Positions 35,690 through 48,414 of a DNA stretch of 64,000 nucleotides are shown one piece after another. Position numbers and translations under genes: made by a program. The notes below the pieces were generated by a model. It was not told the DNA's origin and ran no database searches. It saw only the letters and a program-made list of their open reading frames with translations. Numbering within the stretch: the first letter of the stretch is position 1; every line of letters starts with the position of its first letter. This DNA is from Escallonia rubra (taxonomy: Eukaryota > Streptophyta > Magnoliopsida > Escalloniales > Escalloniaceae), in the NCBI GenBank assembly GCA_033065855.1, contig JAVXUO010003147.1, positions 335,871-399,870 of the forward strand. The letters run 5' to 3'.

Positions 35690-38600
35690 TGGAGAAGGCC
35701 CTTCAACACCTCTTCTTCACCACAAAGTCACGAGCTAAGTTCTGAACTTTGTGCAGGCTCAAGTGGTCGTAAAATTATGCTCTTGTCAAGAGGGTCAACA
35801 GAAACCACAGCCCAATGATTGAGTACTGATTGGCAAAAAGCCTGCCCTCGAGTGTGAAACCTGAAGTCCGTCTCAAACCCAAGTGATTAGATAACCCGAG
35901 AAAATGCCTGGAATTCAATTATGAAAGTGAGAGAAGCCACAATCTAGTTCTTTTTGTGAAGCCAAGATAAAGCGAGTATTGAAGAAGAGTATAACAACCG
36001 ACATATAGACCAAGACAAGAATGGTCTTAATCAACTGATGAAACAACAAACTTAGGCACTTAAGATGGCTAAGACAACATAAATTACATTTGGCAGTTCT
36101 ACTGTATGAAGAAATTTGCAACTTCTTCACTCTAGCTTAATAAAATTCTGCTCTAGAAAAGAAGGTGTCTACTATTACAACTACAGCAAGCTTGCCCTCG
36201 TCAGAAATGAAGATGTCAGTATCAGAAAAAGCAAGTTTGTTGGCAAAATTTAGCAACCGAACCTTTACGACAACACAGGCGGGCGTCCGGAACATCACAT
36301 CAGCAGTAACATGCCCACGACTCTTCAGCAACACTTTTAAATAGCAGCCACACAACCGGTAGGTATTTGTATCCGAAACAGCAACACCAACTTGATAAGT
36401 CGATAACAAAAATATCCTAGAGCTAGGATAGCAAAATCTCATCCAGTTTCTTACATCCCATGTTTAAAGAACACCATCAAGTAAGATAATTTTAGATGCC
36501 AAGAATAGGCAACATCTTGAATTGTTATTCTGTTGATTTTTCTTTGGAGTGAGAGTTCTGAATACTCTTTTCAGCGTTGATGCGCAAACACCCCACGTCA
36601 GTACAACCTTGAGCAGGTCAACCAAAGAAACGCCGTTGTATATATGTATATGCATATATATTCTTCAAAGTCGTCTCTTGATTCAATCATAGATAACAAA
36701 GAAGTAGCAAGGATTACCTCCACATAATATACTGGCTCCCTGAGCCGAGAAGTGGCGATAAGGAAAGCAGAATACGCCACACGTAAATATCTGACAAGGT
36801 CCATGATGCAACAGCTCAGGGTCAATCTAGCATCAACTATCTTGAACTTAACATTTCTGATGGGCTCATAAGTAAGGGGTCCTTCTCAAACACCCCACTG
36901 AAATCTGTCCAGACTATAGTAGCCTTTGGCAAGAAGGCATAGAAAAGGAAGTTCAATAGTATAAAGAGAAAAGGAAAAGTATAGTCATTAGTCAAGTATA
37001 CCCTTCAACAATGAAATCTTTACCAGCATCCAGCAAGCTTTTGTCCACTTCAGTAGGTAATGTGTTGTCTAACAGAATGTTAGGCCTCTACAAGTATCAC
37101 AAAGGTCAGGTCAAATTTCAAAGCACAATGACAAATTATCGACACAGAAAATTTCAAAGCTTTATTTTTGGCCCACATAACACAAGATTTCAGTTCGTCT
37201 GGCAACTACATCAAGCATTTATCTTTCATTACCTCTTTATCAGGCCCAAATGCGCAAACAGACCTTGCAACAAGCAGATCCAAGTCATAATTTGATTGAA
37301 CCAACTTTTTTAGGCCAATCAACGCCTACAGCGCCTTTCTCAGTGTCTTCTGAAAGGCCTCTCTCCAATGGTTCAGCAATATAGAACACAAAATTTAATA
37401 ATGAACATCTGTGGACAATAAAAGTGACGAAAAGCCTTCAAGGGGAAAGAAAAAAGGAAAGAGAAGTTAATGTATTTCCTACCAAGGTTATCTTGTTCTT
37501 CTTGCTGGGTGTCAGAACACCTCATCAACGAAGAGTCCACCACTCTCACAGAAAGGGACAACTGGATCTGCCACCTAAACTTCATGCAAAGCATAAAAAG
37601 AAAGCAAGTTCATTAATGATAAGTACATCTCCTGTTGTGAGAAGGAAAAAATTCAAAATGCAAAATCAACATGGACCATTAAGAAAAAGAAAATGTGGTG
37701 CATACCTTGACTTCCACCTCTAAATAAAGCTCCGGAAGATCCTTCATTATACAATCCAACTCCCCAGTACCTGAGATTGTCTGCTCCCCAGGCTCCTGAA
37801 TTCTAGTAGTTGCTAGAGGGTAGCTCTTTCTGATCTTCCTAAGGCCTTCTACCCTTGGATTTAAGGGTGCAATTGCTTTTTGCATTAAACTGAAGAGGGC
37901 AGGATACCTACACGTCCTTATCACAATTCAGGCTACTAAGTGTGGCAGTCTTCATAGTTCAAGCATCCACAACTTCAATCAGAACCCAGGAACCAGGAGG
38001 AGCCTTGCTGATAGGTATTGTATAACGATTAAAGAGCTTGATAAACACAAAACTTTTTGTTACTTTTTGTGCTGTCATGTCCTCGTTATCTGGTGAATAA
38101 CCTTCTCCCACAACACGTACACCAGCCAAGGGCATAAAAAAGGAATCAGACTTAGGGTACAGTTTTCGTCATGTTAACCATCAGAGGTCCCAAAGGATCA
38201 GTCTTTATGGCTTTGTAGATACTGCGGTCCTTAGGCCCGGCATACATGTCTTCTATCTTCGTAGCAGCAGATTTTTGGGCAGAAGGAATGTGATGAACCA
38301 GCATGTCAGTAATACCTCTAGACGAACCCAAATCCAAGCTACAAGCCATTTCAGCAAAGGCCTAACGTTTAAGTTGTAAGCTGTTTGCTAAGAGTCGTGC
38401 CAAATTCGGCAAGAGTTGCCTCAAAGCTCTTCTTATATTCTCCAACTACTTGACTTTCTATCTTGTAAAGGGGTTAAGCACAAACGAATAATCTTTCCAC
38501 TCTGCTTGCAGGTTGTTTCTTCCTAAAACTTTGCATCAAGATTGAAGTAGTGATCTCCCCAAAGACGACTAATTATTTGCATCAACTGTAGTACCATAAA

Positions 38601-41600
38601 GTTTAACATTAATTTGGAGAAGATTGCAGAGTAAAACACCAACCTGCACTGGTACTCACAAAACAAACATTTGCAATAGTAGGACCAACAATATTAATGT
38701 CTCCAGTATTGTATGAAGCTGCAGTAATGTGACAACTAATAACTTTGATAGTATGCCTCAGCTTATGAGAAGCATCCTTTCGGGGCTATTTAAGTTCAGT
38801 TTTAAACCTCTCAACCTACAGAAGCAATAAAAAACGAGCACTTAAATAAAATGAGTTTATAGAAGTTCACATCTAATAAGAATAGTAAAAGTTCAAAGCA
38901 CAGATTAATTTACATGATTACCTTCACAAATACAATAGCTAGGCGAGGTTGAATTGGATGGCGTGTTGCCCTCTCTGTATTTACATATGCAACATATTAC
39001 TAAGTTAGTCTTACCAAGAAGCTGAATGTGCTAAAGCAACTATGTTTTTTGAGCAGTTGCAGCAATCGAATTCATTGATATTCCTAGCATAGTAGATGCT
39101 ATCACACATACAATCATACTCAATTCGAAGGAATTGTTCGATCTTAAAGGAGATCTCCTATAATTTCGCACGTGAGGTGTTAGAAACGTGCCCCAGAAGC
39201 AATTCTAAATGCCATTTACTCGTGCGTGTATTTTGCACATAGAGCGCAGATTGCATAGTTCCTGAATGAAGCCCAAGTGTGTTAATACATGCAGACAGAA
39301 AATTATATTGACAAATCAGAATAGACATCCCAAAAACATTCTAGTTTTTGTTTTCTGCGTGAAGCTAGTAAGGAACTTTCCCGTCTGTGTTAAAAAATAA
39401 GCACAGTTAACGCATCAACATAGAAGTTGAAGTAGAACAACTAAATCACAAATAACCAACGGTTACAAGTATGTGTAACCTTGACTCCTTGAGTATCATT
39501 CTAGAAAATTTATTCGATATAGTGCTAGTAGGCGGCAAGGAAGAATAGTACAGAGCATCATATGCCTTAATTGGAGAAACAAGTTATTTTCCCATTTTAA
39601 CTAAAACCCAGAGTTAAGCTCAATCATTTTCTATGACATAATTAATGCATCATCCAATCCTTTGTCCCAAGCTAGTTGGGGCCGGCGACATAAATCCTAA
39701 TCTTCCATTCACGCCTATCAGACCATATGTTTTCTGATAAATATCTAGCGATAAAGTGATTCTGCGTTCGCCCCGCCTTTGTTGGTAAGATGCAATTAAT
39801 TCATCCCCACTTTGTTGATCACTACTTCTCCACAAGCTATCTTACCAGCGTTGGATATGACCAAACCATCTTAAGAGATGCTTCCTCATCTTTTCGTCAT
39901 TTGGCGCCACCCCCACTTCGTTGCAGATAACCTCATTTCTTAATTTATCCTACTTAGTGTGGCCACACATCCACCTAAGCATTGGCATTTCGGCTACACT
40001 CCTCTTATGTGTTTGGTGTTTCTTAGTTGCCCAAGATTCTGAACCATACAACAATACTGGCCTCACTGCCGTCCTATAAAATATTCCCTCCAACTTGAGA
40101 GAAATGTTACGATCAACAATACACCAGAAGCAAAACTCTATTCAGCCAACCTGCTCCTATCCTATGGGCAACATCCTCATCAATCTCTCACTTCTTGTGC
40201 ATTATTGACTCATAATACCTAAAGATATCTTTCTTAGTTAGTTACAACCATCCAAATATACTTCGTCCCTCAGTTTTAGTCTACTTTAACAGAAAGCGTT
40301 AGGATACTAAAGTGCTTCTCAATGACTCTTAACTTAGCATTTAGTCCTACTCTAGTCTCATCCATTATAACTATTTCACCCAGAAATAACATACATCACG
40401 GGATCTCTTATCCTGAATATTCCTTGTAAGCTTGTCCATCACCAAAGTAAAAGGATATGGGCGTACGGCTGCTCTTTTGTGAAGTCATGTTGTGATTAGG
40501 AACTCACTAGTCAATTCATCAGTTGTTCTCACCGGTTAGTTCACAGAAGGAAAGTAATAACACATCTTAATCTAATGGCAACATCTTCTGTACAGGAAAG
40601 AAGGGGTCTCTTGTTTTAAAGTTGAATAAAAAGGAGGTGCCAAACTTGAGAAGGAGAAAGAAAAGCAGACAACTAGCTTGCAGCAAAATTACAACCGCCA
40701 ATACTATTATGCTCAGAGAGAGAGAGAGTGCATTTCTTTCTTCCATTCCAGCAAATCCTCAGCCCACTCAGAAAGTCGAAAATGATAAGATACGACTAAT
40801 ATTTTTAGCTATCATGCGATACAATAGGCAAAAGTTTCCGGTCAATTCGTGAAGACAGACATAAGAGATGTAAGAACACGTTAAGCTTAAGATACGATAA
40901 AGTTTCTTTAACATGACGGCTGATGCCTGAGGAATCCATAGACTGCCAAGTTGATTTATTTGGGATGCTAGAGTAGCTAACAACGAAACATTGTCCAAAT
41001 TTTAAAATAAATGCAACTTTTATGTGCCCAAGTTAGAAATCTAAAAGGCCCACCAGAAAGATGGGTGGATAATTCGAAGTGAAACAAATTTGAGCCACCT
41101 AATGGCATGTGAGTAACCAGTCACCAGAAACAACAGAGATGCAAAAAGACTCAACAGCGCCTACGCATACATATAACATGAACATTAACAAATAACGAGA
41201 TTCACAAGATAGACCCCAAGTGGTGTTCATGCTTATTAATCTCATGGCATAAATACTAAACCTAGGAGGAAAAAAACAGCAAGGGAATGGGACATATTTC
41301 ACCATTACTCCTTCAGCAGTATCACAATTACCACTGCAGCACCAGCAAGCCTGAGAGCAGCAGTCAGCTCATCAGAGAAGTTGACGTGACCAGCATCCAT
41401 GATGTTACATAGATACAATTTCACATTGCTAGCCTCAAGAACAAGCGACATAGGAACTGCCTTTATTGATATTCCTCTCTATTGTTCATCCATCCTCATA
41501 TCCATCAATCACATATACTTCTGCTGAACTAGCATATCCATAAAAACCGACTTCTCGTGATGTACATGTCCCACTAATGCAACATTCCGAACCAAAGACG

Positions 41601-42030
41601 GGTTCGACTGAAGATCAAAAGAAACTGCGTGGAAACATGAGTGGACAGAGAACTTTAACCCCCAGCTCAAACTTAACTTTCCTGACTGGTTTGACTATTG
41701 GTTGTCCAAGGGGCTGTTCATCTCCATCCATAACCAATGTCTCAAACTTCTTCCGCAGTTGGGTAGTACTTTTTGATCATCTGCAAGGACAAACACCTTA
41801 TCAAAATTAAGGTCATTAGCGGTAGCAATCCGCTTATTAGACGCAACAGCTACATCCTCATTGCCAGATGCAGCTGCTTCATCGTCAACTTTGTATGCAA
41901 GGTGTTTATCTATATCCTCACCAACGCTCTCCCGCTGATCAGACTCAATCTCAGATCCTATTATAGTTCCTATAATCATCATACAGGTTGTCATCCATGT
42001 TTCTACTAAACCTGCATAATAAAACAATCC
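35690..42030 (-). pseudogene. Decayed copy of U5 snRNP GTPase Snu114/EFTUD2 (GFA1/CLO)
   Basis: Reading the minus strand from 42030 down gives, in protein order, recognisable pieces of the EF-2-like spliceosomal GTPase. They are IIGSEIESDQ (N-terminal acidic region, about 41960) and ETLVMDGDEQPLGQPIVKPV (about 41730-41660). RNVALVGHVHHEKSVFMDML, the P-loop region with GHVHHEKS, lies near 41590-41530, and DAGHVNFSDELTAALRLA near 41400-41350. GPTIANVCF and GWCFTLQS come near 38680-38600, followed by RLWGDHY and LNVRPLLK (38575-38360). IKTDPLGPLMVNMTK lies near 38175 and VEGLRKIRKSYPLA near 37840. [20 protein letters not shown] lies near 36780-36725, RGHVTADV near 36310, and [15 protein letters not shown] near 35760. 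Stops and frameshifts are frequent, and parts of the GTPase domain are missing. Introns remain, so it arose by DNA duplication, not retroposition. The functional gene converts U4/U6.U5 tri-snRNP states during splicing. This copy cannot make that protein. Confidence 0.93.
39645..40470 (-). mobile_element. LINE ORF2 C-terminal relic inside the pseudogene
   Basis: The minus strand carries, in order, an RLAE-type block and then a region resembling the usual FYRTAVRPVLLYGSE. Next comes an MLRWMCGHT-like stretch (about 39990), the [13 protein letters not shown]-like block (about 39870), and finally PTSLGQRIG (about 39665), the characteristic C-terminus of plant LINE polymerases. The frame is broken in several places. 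It lies in what would be an intron of the Snu114 copy, in the same orientation. Confidence 0.8.
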
Positions 42031-42086
42031 ATCAGCATTTTACTAGAGTCTACAAGTATCACATTAGATTGAGCTGAATTAAATAG

Positions 42087-42325
42087 CATACTTTTTTTCC
42101 TTGCAACGGCGGTGTCCAGAGCTCGAAGGCCCGACTAATCCCACGTGATTCAGCGTGTGGCAATTGATCATTAAGAGGTCACAGCGGGATGCATCTCACC
42201 TCCACGTGTGTGGCAACAACCATCAATAGCGGACCCAGGAATGTGCCTGGTAAGAGTCAAACACAAGACATCAGGGTCAACGGCTTATCCCATGCCTTCT
42301 CAACTAGGCTAACCCCATGGGCTAA
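42087..42325 (-). mobile_element. tRNA-derived SINE relic
   Basis: On the minus strand, from about 42325, there is an A-box-like GGTTAGCCTAGTTGAGAAGG. About 40 bp later follows a B-box-like GTTTGACTCTTACC, then a GC-richer body. An A-rich tail (AAGGAAAAAAAG) ends near 42090. The A- and B-box spacing is tRNA-like. The flanks share only a weak TATTTA-like match, so the target duplication has decayed or my ends are slightly off. Confidence 0.55.
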
Positions 42326-42352
42326 ATAATTATCATGTGACCAATAAAATTA

Positions 42353-42684
42353 TTAAAGCATGATAACATTGTTGGGCCCATTCTCTAAAAGCTTAAGCTT
42401 TTAGAGCAGATGGTAACTTAACATGGTATTAGAGCTCTGGTTTGGCAATGTCTTGGGTTCAATTCTTTCCGCTTGCATATCTGGTCCCCCTTCTCTTTAT
42501 TTCTGTCTTGATCTGTCTCTCTGTTTATTTCTGCCTTGATCTGTCTCTCTGTTTATTTCTGTCTTGATCTATCTCTCCACGTGCAATCAGGGGCTTGCAC
42601 GTGAGGGGGAGAATTAAAGCATAATAACATTGTTGGGCTCATTCTCTAAAAGCTTAAGCTTTTAGAGCAGATCGTAACTTAACA
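42353..42684 (+). mobile_element. TRIM (terminal-repeat retrotransposon in miniature)
   Basis: Two 71-bp direct repeats lie at 42353-42423 and 42614-42684, differing at about five positions. Each contains a perfect 20-bp palindrome around AAAAGCTTAAGCTTTT. Directly after the first repeat is TGGTATTAGAGC (42424), one base from the initiator tRNA-Met primer site. GTGAGGGGGAGAA precedes the second repeat as a polypurine tract. The 190-bp interior has a CT-rich 28-bp unit (beginning TTTCTGTCTTGATCTGTCTC) repeated three times and no coding sequence. These are the defining TRIM parts. AAAAT-like bases border both sides as a possible target duplication. Confidence 0.88.
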
Positions 42685-44897
42685 AAAATTTAATTAGAGC
42701 TTTGTTTACCCTACTTCTCTAGCTTTTCTTGAAAAAAATGAGAAATAACTTCCTAAATACTGGCCATAAATTTACCAGACCAAAGCCTTCTTGATTACTT
42801 TCAGATCTAATGGGTAGTCATGTTAGTCCACTAAAAATTTGGTGCATTTATCTCAATCATTAATCACCGTATATGATCAACTTTGAGGTCTGTTCGGAAT
42901 CCAAAAGATCAAATTAACTCGAGGGTTTCATTTTACCATAATCTCATTCTGATTGCCCTTTCTACTTACATGTTTCGGTTTGTTCTAATGAAGGAATTAC
43001 GGGTAATTCTAATTTAGCTTAAAAACACGAAACCGAAAAATAATTTCAGCTACAGAGGTCCCAAACTAACAATGTACGTATATGCAAATATGTAAGTGTG
43101 GCGAGAGAGAGAGAGAGGGCGCTAACCTGGGCCTGGAATGCGGAAAACGAGGGTTTTGCGAGGGTTTTAGAATTTCGAATGTGGTGATTAATTTATAGTC
43201 TAAAGAGAGTTGGTGTAAGTAAGCTGGGCCTGAACCCAGGACAGCCAGACCATCTGTGAGCCCAACCCAAACCCACAAGGGCCTCTACTTCTTCTCGATC
43301 TTTCTTGGGGGTAGATTTTATCTTCTTTTTCTTTTTATGATTTTGGGAAAACAAAGGGTGATTTCGTCAATTAATGACCTTGCCAAGGTTATTGTCACGT
43401 CTCCAAAGTTAAGCCTTTATGTACGCAATCATCCATTACTAAATAAGCTAATGGACTTTAGCAAAAGAAGAAAAGAAAGAAAAACTACCTTTCTGCGACG
43501 TCAATCGACTTATTGATCATTTTGTAACGTAATAATCGAGAAGTACGTTTTTTTTTGCTCAAGACTGTGAATCACATTAAAATCGTATAACCCATCAGAT
43601 TCATATTTCCAATAGTTAAAACCGGAAAATAATTAAATCAAAAGCGTGCACAAAAAGATTATCAATATCCACTGCTGGAATATAATCCTTCCAAATGGAG
43701 TTACTAGTTCTATGACAAATCTTTACTAACGGATCTACGTTTCTCCCGGACTAGAAAGTGTTTTATAATCTAGTCAATGCCTTTAAACGCCAAATAAAAA
43801 TCTTGAGGTCAATATTTTTTTGAATGTATCAGATTGGTGCGGCAAATGTATCCTTAAAGATTATTTTAAAAAATTGACTTAATCTTAATTTACACTAAAA
43901 CTAGCATGGAGGTACCATTCACCGCCCAAATCCAAAAAAAAATGCTAAACAAAAACCAAAGAGAGGTCGGTATATATTTTACCCAAAAAAGAACCAAATT
44001 GGCTTGGCGGTATGGAGACTGGACGGCTACAAATTCGCTGTCAACTGAAAATCGAATTTGGATCAGCTCTCATTCATGGCCTGTAAAGCGCAAAATATAC
44101 ATATATAGAGACTAGAGAAAGAGATCCACCGCCCACTACACTAGTTTGTGTCCCATCCTCTGCTAACTCCATTTCATTGACCCACAGAAGGCATTTGCCA
44201 CCCATAATCAATGGGTCATCTTGAACTTTCTTTAGACTGGGTACAGCAATGTCAAACTTGAGGTTGAACTCCAAGTACTTAGTCAAAAAAATGGTGATTA
44301 GGACTAAGTTTGGACACTTGATACAGAGGGACTAACAATGGTTTTTCTGGTCCCAAAACTGCAGATGGAAAGGGATGCAAGCCCAATCATACTGGAGTGA
44401 AGATGGCATGATTAATTAGGGAAGGGCCAGGGCCAGGGGGATCTCCATTTCAATGCTGGGGCTCTTCAAAACCCGACAAATTAGACAACTGTGACAAAGA
44501 AAAGAAAATAGGCCGTTAAACACCATGGTCCCCAGCCAAAAGCTTGGCACTTTTGCCTTCACAGCACCCATCTCATTATCTTTACTCCAATTTGATCTTT
44601 CTTTGCCCTTTTGGACACTTATTTAATTTAGATTTCCACATTTATTGATTTGTTATTGTTCGTTAAAGGCTTCCCACTCACTGATGACAGATCATCATTC
44701 ATGTGATCGGCAGTGACAGCATTTCTTTTCTGGGGTTGCGCTTCTTTCTTCCTTCAGTCTTTGCTGTAATTGTGAGCTTCTTTTGATTTTTGCCAACCAT
44801 ATCATCCCTTTCTTTTTCTCTCTCTACTCTTTCCTTTTTTGGTACTTAGTGACTCAAAAACAACTTGAAGAGGGTTTTTTTTTCCTTGAATCCTTCC
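42685..44897. other. Intergenic: former Snu114 5' leader side and promoter of the acidic-protein gene
   Basis: At 43100-43170 a GA-run and AAAACCCTCG-type words (minus strand) resemble the leader/promoter of plant housekeeping genes. They may be the remains of the 5' end of the Snu114 copy. The segment 44700-44897 is CT-rich and is presumably the promoter and leader of the plus-strand gene starting at 44898. I see no gene between. Confidence 0.4.
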
Positions 44898-47800
44898 ATG
44901 GCTAGTGAGACTGCTGTATCAGATCATCCTAGCGCCCCTGAGGTATGTTGCTTGCTCTTTTTCTTTTCTTTTCTTTATGGTTCTTTACTTTCAGTTCCTT
45001 CTAGATCTTCATGTCAAATAGGTACTTAATTCTGGCCTCTGCTGATAGGGGTTTGATACTTAGAAAAGCTTTGAGCTTTGTTATGATTAAGGTGTTTAAG
45101 CAAGACCCACTTGTGATTTAGTTTATGAGTTCACTTTTCAGTAGAAGTAAACAAAACTTAAGCCACGAATAGGGATTTGCTGCAAGACCCACTTGTGATA
45201 TCCTTTAATCTCTTACTAATCACTTGAACGCAGCATTTGAGGTTATGATTACGAACTTTTGAGCAGTGGTAGTCCCTTGAAATATTGCTCAGAAACTCTG
45301 TCTTTAAAGTCGGGAATTTCACTTAAACAATACCTAAACCTTCAGGTATCATGATATGTGATTGAGGGGACTGAGTGATGGTTAAGTGAAGAAGATTATA
45401 TCTATTTTCTTTCCAAGATTGATTTGCTTTCCCTTGAGAAACGATTATCCAATATCAATAAAAAATGAGGCACATATAGTATGATGCCAGAGGAGATGAT
45501 AAGCTACTCATTCAAATGCCATGAACAATGGGTTTTGTTGGATTATGAATTCGCGTGATATATCTAGAAGGTATAATCTCGTTTCTACCCAAAACACTTA
45601 AATCGACCAGAATTTAGGCGTCTTCCTAAAATTCTGACGTGTGTAATTTACAACGATCATGTATAGAAGAAGTTACACTAGATAAGATTTCCCCCCCAAC
45701 TGTCTCAACGGCAATTTGTCGTTCCTGCTATGAATGTCCAGTGTTAGTCTCCCTTTCCTCCAGAAACTTGTCTGATGTGGTTCTCGTGTTTTGTTCCTTA
45801 ACTCATCAACATGTTATCTACGAGATCACATGCAAAGATAACCTATAATTGCCAAACATGAAGTAAAAAAAGATTACTTATCATGCTTGTCATGCCAGAT
45901 GATCCTAAAGCAGGGTAGTGAATGTTTACTTATCGAGCTTGTCATCTGCATGATTGCTGTATTATCGTTTTTGTTTTTCACTTTTGATTTTCCAACTCTC
46001 AATTTGTTTCACTCTTGCTTATTTTCTCTTTTCTCCTGTCCTTTCGATAGCGGTAGTGACTTTTACAAGCACAGATGATTTCTTTGCTCGTCTTTGTTTG
46101 AAACTGATGAATTCCACGTTTACTGCAGCAAGTCAAGGAGGAGGTGCTTGAAGTGGTAAAAGCAATTGAACAAGAGAATGTTGCTCAAGCTAAGGAAGAA
46201 AAGCCAGAACCCGAGGACACACCTAGTCCAGATGTTATTTTACCTGAATCGAAAGAAAAGGTCGAGGATACACAGACACTGATAATTGAAGAGGTGAAGA
46301 AGAGTGACGCCGAAGAAGAAACGAAATCTGAGGACTTGCCAAGTCGGGTAACAGAATCAGCTGAAAAGATAGACGAGCAGCCTGTAGTTGAAGAGGTAAA
46401 GAAAACTGAAGAAGAAGAAAAGCCGAAAGTCGAGGACTTGCCAAGTACGGTTGTCCTTTTGACAGAATCAGAGGCAAAAATTGAAGAAAAGCTAGTTGAG
46501 CCTCCTGTAAGTGAAGAGGTAAAAGAAAGTGATATAGAAGAGCAGCCAACAGTAAAGGAACCTCCAATTGCAGAAGACCTTTTGGCTGCCGAAGAAAAAT
46601 ATGAAGAAAAGCAAGTTGAGAACCCTGTAACGGAAGAGGTAAACAAGATTGATGAAGAAGAAAAGCCAAAAGCTGAGGACCCTCCGACTCAAGAAGTCCC
46701 TGTGGCAGCAGTTGAAGAAAAGATTGAGGAAAAGCAGATTGAGTTTCCAGTAATTGAAGAGGTAAAGAAGATTGATGAGGAAGAGACGGCAAAAATTGAG
46801 GAGCCTCTGACTGTCCCTTCAACTGTAGTGGAGGAAAAAGTTGAGGAAAAGCAAGTAGTGTCTCCCGTAATTGAAGAGATAAAGAAGATTGATGAGGAAG
46901 AAACACCAAAAGCTGAGGAACATCCGATAGCCCCTTTGGATATAGCCAAGGAGAAGATTGAGGAAAAGGAAGTAGAGCCTCCGGTAATTGAAGAGGAAAA
47001 GAAGAGCGGTGAGGAAGAAAAACCAAAAGCTGGTGATTTGCCAAGTCCAGCTGTCCCTCCAGTTGAACTACAAGAGAAGATCGAGGATAAGCAAATTGAT
47101 TCTCCTGTAACTGAAGAGGCAAAGAAGCCCGACAGTATGGTGGTTGATGTTCCACTTGTAGATGCTGATGTTTCTGAACCCGATACTCCCAGTGTTCCAG
47201 AAGCAGTAGCTGACAACATTAAAGGCCAACGAGAGGAGGAAGTAGTCATGAAGACTGCTGAAAAACAAGAAGAGCAACTCACTGAGAAACAACCAACAGG
47301 GGAGCCAACAGAACCATCTGTCGAAGCTGTTGAGGAAAAGAAGGAACTGGTAGAAGAGTTGCCTGTCAAAGAATTGGAACCAGCTGCCGAAAAGGATGTA
47401 GAAATCTCTGAAGTGGAGTCTAAGACTGAAAAAGTTCAAGAATCAGTTCCTGCTGCGGAAGAGAAACCAGAAGAAAAAGCTGAAGTTTTTGAACAAACTG
47501 AGAAAGAATCTGCTGTAGCTGTTGCTAAGGAAAGTTTGGAGGTTGAAATAGCCAAAAAAGAGGAGATACCATTGGCTAGCAAGGTTGAGGAGGCCGAACT
47601 GAAGGAAGAGGAAACCCCCAAAGAGGAACCTCTTTTACCCGAAAGTTTAGGTCAAGTTTCTTCAACTGAAGTTGAAAATGATCAAGTTGGTCCAAAAGGA
47701 GATGAAGTACAATCTGTTCCTGCTGAAGTCACTGAAAATGGCAGTACAGAGGTTAGTGAAAAGGAAGTGGGCGTAGAGGCTGATGTGGTTGAGAAGAAAG

Positions 47801-48414
47801 AGGAAGCTGTGGTTGAAGCAGATGATGTAAAGAATGTGGAAACTGCAGAAGAGAATGGAGCGGTACATGCTGTAGTTGAGGAGTCGATTGAGCCTGTAAA
47901 GAAAGAAGTTGACGATGTGGCTAGCAGCATTTCCGCTGTTACTGAAAAATCTTTGGAGGTAGAAGATACTACAAGAGACGTTGATCTGGTTGCTGAATAT
48001 GGGAAAGAAGGATTAAAAGATGAGACAGCCGCTTCACTCGAAACCACCGAGAGAAAGTTGGATGAAGTCTTAACTACTGCTAGTAAGGAACCAGTAGAAG
48101 AGTCCTTGACGCCTGAGGCAGAAGTGAAAGGAGGAGAACCTGTGCAAACTGAAGAAACTAAACCCGAGAAGGAAAAGGAAGTTGATGACCTCGTAAAACC
48201 CGATATACCAAACGTAGAGTCCAACAACGGCGACAAGAAGACTACAGAGGACCCTCCTAAAGAAGAGGTTTCAGTCAAGTCCACTCAAAAGCAATCGAAC
48301 AACATCATGTCAAAGGTGAAGCAAACACTTGTCAAAGCGAAAAGAGCCATCGTCGGAAAATCTTCGAGCACGAAAGCTGCAGCTACTGAAACCAAAGGTG
48401 ATGTTACAGTTTAA
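44898..48414 (+). CDS. Acidic Glu/Lys/Val/Pro-rich repeat protein with a basic tail
   Basis: Two exons: 44898-44942 (MASETAVSDHPSAPE) and 46129-48414, joined by a 1.2-kb GT-AG intron in phase 0. The product is 776 aa. The start is supported by the short exon with a clean donor. A later GTG at 46144 is not a start. Residues about 60-350 consist of eight or so imperfect units of about 35-42 residues centred on PVIEEVKKIDEEEKPKAEDPP. The rest is still rich in Glu, Val and Lys, with no Cys-rich or catalytic domain. The last about 35 residues are basic (SKVKQTLVKAKRAIVGKSSS). No signal peptide or membrane segment is visible. It is probably an extended, disordered protein. Databases often label such plant proteins neurofilament- or titin-like by composition. 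The real function is unknown, and I do not assign one. Confidence 0.85.
46270..47135 (+). repeat. In-frame coding repeats of the acidic protein
   Basis: About eight tandem units of 100-130 bp, each containing a GTAA(T/C)TGAAGAGGTAAAGAAG-like core that encodes VIEEVKK. Units differ in length by whole codons, so the frame holds. The units at 46620-46990 are the most alike, which suggests unequal exchange. Confidence 0.8.

Noticed and set aside
46185-48284. Long minus-strand open frames opposite the acidic-protein gene
   Set aside because: They are mirror images of GAA/GAG/AAG-rich codons, which read as Ser/Phe/Leu-rich frames without stops. No domain or splice logic supports them.
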